A DNA stretch of 64,000 nt. It comes from Gremmenia infestans (Eukaryota > Ascomycota > Leotiomycetes > Helotiales > Hamatocanthoscyphaceae). The position numbers and the translations under genes are program-made. Shown one piece after another: positions 61,804-64,000 of the stretch. Within the stretch, counting starts at the first letter, position 1. Each line of letters opens with the position of its first letter. The notes under the pieces are model-generated. The model did no database searches, was not told where the DNA came from, and saw only the letters and a program-made list of their open reading frames with translations. The stretch is taken from the NCBI GenBank assembly GCA_032629725.1, contig JAFEVB010000010.1, forward strand, positions 1,426,001 to 1,490,000, in the 5' to 3' direction.

Positions 61804-62916
61804 ATGCATATGTCGCACACAAGTTTCCCTTCCGCTTCTGCAATGCACGTGGACTCGTCACAGTTAGAGATGATGCTCAACCCTCAAGTTATGGACAGTC
61901 ACTTCGAGCTCGACCATTCATGGATAACGGTCATGTGTCGAGCCTCCCGGTTCCAAATCAACGTCTCGCTCAGCGATCTAAGCGGAAGCTGTTTTGAGGC
62001 GAAATACTCTGAATTGGTTGAGAAGGTTGATGATGTGGATGGCGGAGACGACGACGATTATGAAGCGCTGTGTGACTGGATACTCGAACCATGCTTTCCT
62101 TACTTCCGAGAATGCACGAAGACCGCTCCCGATGTTATTACTTTCCAGGCGTTTTACTACCCACCAACCTACCATCTCAAACTCGTCGTTTCCGGAGCTG
62201 CCCTCCAACCACGTGCACAGCCTACGCGTGATGCGAAGACGCTGAATCCGTTCGCTCTCATGGCACCGTCCAAGGACTTCCCGCCATATCCACCAGTCCC
62301 CCGCACAAAAGCATCAGATGTAGTCATCCCCGCGGCCACGGAAACATACGACTACATGTCCGAAATCCCCCAACGTGCCGTCCTGTCAGACAGCAGCACC
62401 ATGTTCTTCAAACCTGCCATTGACAAGAACCAAAATATTCGAGAAATCAACACCTACTTGCGTCTCGTACAGGCCGGTTTAAAGGGCAAGATCAGGGTTT
62501 CGAATCTCCACAGCATCGTGATATCTACAGACAGCACCATGATCCTCGGTCTGCTTTTCCATCTCATACCCCCCAATCCACTCGGTGAAAACCTAGGCTC
62601 TCTGAAATCCAAAGCAGCCTCTCCGTCTTTTTCAACATACCACCAATATCTTGCAAAGTGGAAAGCACAAGTCGCAGCTACCATCACGCAGCTCCACGCC
62701 CACGATATCATATGGGGCGACGCGCATCCGGGGAACATCGTCATTGACACGGCGTCTGATGCCTGGATTGTGGATTTCGGCGGCGGCTGGGTGGAGGGCT
62801 TCGTGGAGCGGAAGAAGGCTGGGACGAAGGAGGGGGATTGGCAGGGGGTGGGGAATATTTTCGGGAAGTGCACTGGGGTTTTTGGGTCTGAGTTTGGAGA
62901 TGTGGAAGGGGGATGA
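61804..62916 (+). CDS. Fungal kinase-like (PKL-fold) protein
   Basis: A single-exon frame of 370 aa. Alternative starts are the Mets at 61810 and 61843. The N-terminal half is unique and acidic in part (EKVDDVDGGDDDDYEALCDW). The C-terminal half carries the kinase-like catalytic signatures of the fungal PKL group: ITQLHAHDIIWGDAHPGNIV at about 296-315 (GD in place of RD, catalytic Asp present) and WIVDFGGGWVEGF at about 321-333 (DFG). The typical following motif, TKEGDWQGVGNIF, is also present. Such proteins are numerous and variable in moulds and their substrates are unknown. The upper lobe is poorly conserved (FKPAIDKNQNIREINTYLRL could be the helix-C region), so activity is uncertain. Confidence 0.75.
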   Translation: MHMSHTSFPSASAMHVDSSQLEMMLNPQVMDSHFELDHSWITVMCRASRFQINVSLSDLSGSCFEAKYSELVEKVDDVDGGDDDDYEALCDWILEPCFPYFRECTKTAPDVITFQAFYYPPTYHLKLVVSGAALQPRAQPTRDAKTLNPFALMAPSKDFPPYPPVPRTKASDVVIPAATETYDYMSEIPQRAVLSDSSTMFFKPAIDKNQNIREINTYLRLVQAGLKGKIRVSNLHSIVISTDSTMILGLLFHLIPPNPLGENLGSLKSKAASPSFSTYHQYLAKWKAQVAATITQLHAHDIIWGDAHPGNIVIDTASDAWIVDFGGGWVEGFVERKKAGTKEGDWQGVGNIFGKCTGVFGSEFGDVEGG

Positions 62917-63288
62917 GGGAAGGATGTTTCGACAGTCGTCCTAGTCTAGTAGTATTTACCATAACCACAGGCTCCGGCCTCAGAAAATTTAATCAAGGCC
63001 TCTTCGCTAGACAGGTTATATATCTGGGCAGGAAAGTCACGGAAAAACGCCTTTATAATACAGAAGTGGCTTGCATGTCACGTATGTTACACAGAATGTT
63101 GCTATAGAGGAGGTATCGCAACATGTTCTGGAGGTTTATCCGAAAGTGTAAATCGGCGATTAAGTTCTTAGTACCCATTCCATATTTCTATGTATCCAAT
63201 TTCCTCGCAAATAATGTCAGGAATAATTCCCGTCCATTTGCTCGGTCACTTGCTCAGCTTGTCATCCTCTTGAACCGGAAATGCATAC
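62917..63288. other. Convergent intergenic region
   Basis: The 372 bp between the two gene ends contain no feature I can name. Confidence 0.5.
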
Positions 63289-63939
63289 TCATCCCAATGT
63301 CTGGCCAAGTAAGAGCCCATACACCACAGTAGCAAACATCCCAATCAGATTGACATGAATACTCGCTGCATGCAGCTTCCTAAATCTCTTATTCAAACCC
63401 CTCATCGTCGGGCTCTGGCCCTCGAGCTCAGTGTACTTTTTGCCATCTCGAGTTTCTATACCAACATACTCTTCAGCAGACTATTGTTAATGAGATAAGA
63501 AGACCGAGATCCAAGAGATAGGTAAAATGAGAAGCAAATACAGCAGCATACCTTGATGAATCCTCTCAATCATAACCCCTCGAACCGCTTCGCCCAGCCA
63601 AGCCCAATCAATCCCCGCCATCACTACCATTGCCCCCAGTAACCCAACCTCCCACCATTTCCCTTCTTTGAAAGGCAACTTCCCTCTGAACACTTCTCCT
63701 GCCTTCCAATTTGGCCATGTAACCACCGTTCCGAGAGCCAGCAGAGCAGTACTTCGGAAGTAAGCGGGGAACAACCTTTTCTGGAGACTGGTGAATGAAG
63801 AGATAGAGAGAGCGCCGTGAGCGATTTTCGTGATGATGAAGGATTGGTAGAGTTGTGTTCCTAGCAGGGTGGAGTAGAGAAGCAGATGAAAGGGAGGGAG
63901 GATGGTTGTTGCGAGTGTCATGTTTGGAGAATGCTGCAT
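63289..63939 (-). CDS. DUF4149 / TMEM205-like membrane protein
   Basis: Exons 63552-63939 and 63289-63470 give 189 aa, or 183 if translation starts at the Met at 63921 (MTLATTILPPFHLLLYS). The 81-nt intron uses an AAG acceptor. Four hydrophobic spans are visible: HLLLYSTLLGTQLYQSFIIT, a span near YFRSTALLALGTVVTW, GLLGAMVVMAGIDWAWLG, and the C-terminal VNLIGMFATVVYGLLLGQTL. The charged RDGKKYTELEGQSP and NKRFRKLHAASIH segments before the last span are typical of the family. Its molecular function in fungi is not known. The gene lies at the right edge but is complete. Confidence 0.85.
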
Positions 63940-64000
63940 CTACTGCATCTATTGCATCGAGAAATTTCGGGGAGACTGGAAAGATTATAAAATAAGTGAA

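Overview
The window is nuclear DNA of a filamentous ascomycete (Pezizomycotina). The genes carry many short introns (about 43-140 nt, usually GTAAGT-like donors and CTAAC-like branch points). The protein set is typical of moulds: Glo3, Tim21, Pns1, a SUR7/PalI protein, a DUF3292 protein, a GH76 Dfg5/Dcw1-type enzyme and the carbon catabolite repressor CreA/Cre1. The CreA sequence and overall gene content would fit Leotiomycetes, but that placement is inference. All gene models below were spliced by eye and checked for reading-frame continuity. No tRNA, rRNA, CRISPR or complete transposon was recognised.

Layout. 0-7.5 kb: a possible partial gene, then a divergent pair. The minus-strand gene is an active-looking protein kinase followed by ankyrin repeats (two introns join what looks like two ORFs). 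The plus-strand gene is a HeLo-domain protein with a pseudokinase, and only 114 bp separate the two start codons. 8-18.6 kb: Pns1 choline-transporter-like protein, a terpene-synthase-fold protein that has lost both metal-binding motifs, a SUR7/PalI membrane protein, Glo3 ArfGAP and Tim21. 18.8-28.6 kb: a stand-alone alpha/beta-hydrolase of the fungal NLR-effector type with an Asp at the nucleophile elbow, then a 1,922-aa Helo_like_N-NACHT-ankyrin NLR. 30-36.2 kb: a DUF3292 membrane protein and a zinc-finger protein kinase. 36.2-56.4 kb: about 20 kb with only one confident gene, creA, surrounded by microsatellites, G-runs, a recurrent TACGGAGTA nonamer and one foldback element. 56.5-64 kb: a RAD51-family paralogue, a GH76 enzyme, a kinase-like protein and a DUF4149/TMEM205-like membrane protein.

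How the genes relate. Conserved housekeeping genes are interspersed with accessory genes of the fungal heterokaryon-incompatibility and innate-immunity type (HeLo, Helo_like_N, NACHT, ankyrin, alpha/beta-hydrolase, kinases). The most striking unit is the kinase-ankyrin / HeLo-pseudokinase pair. It has the same parts list as the animal RIPK-MLKL necroptosis module: a kinase, and a membrane-acting helical bundle fused to a pseudokinase. That functional reading is a hypothesis based on architecture and gene order.
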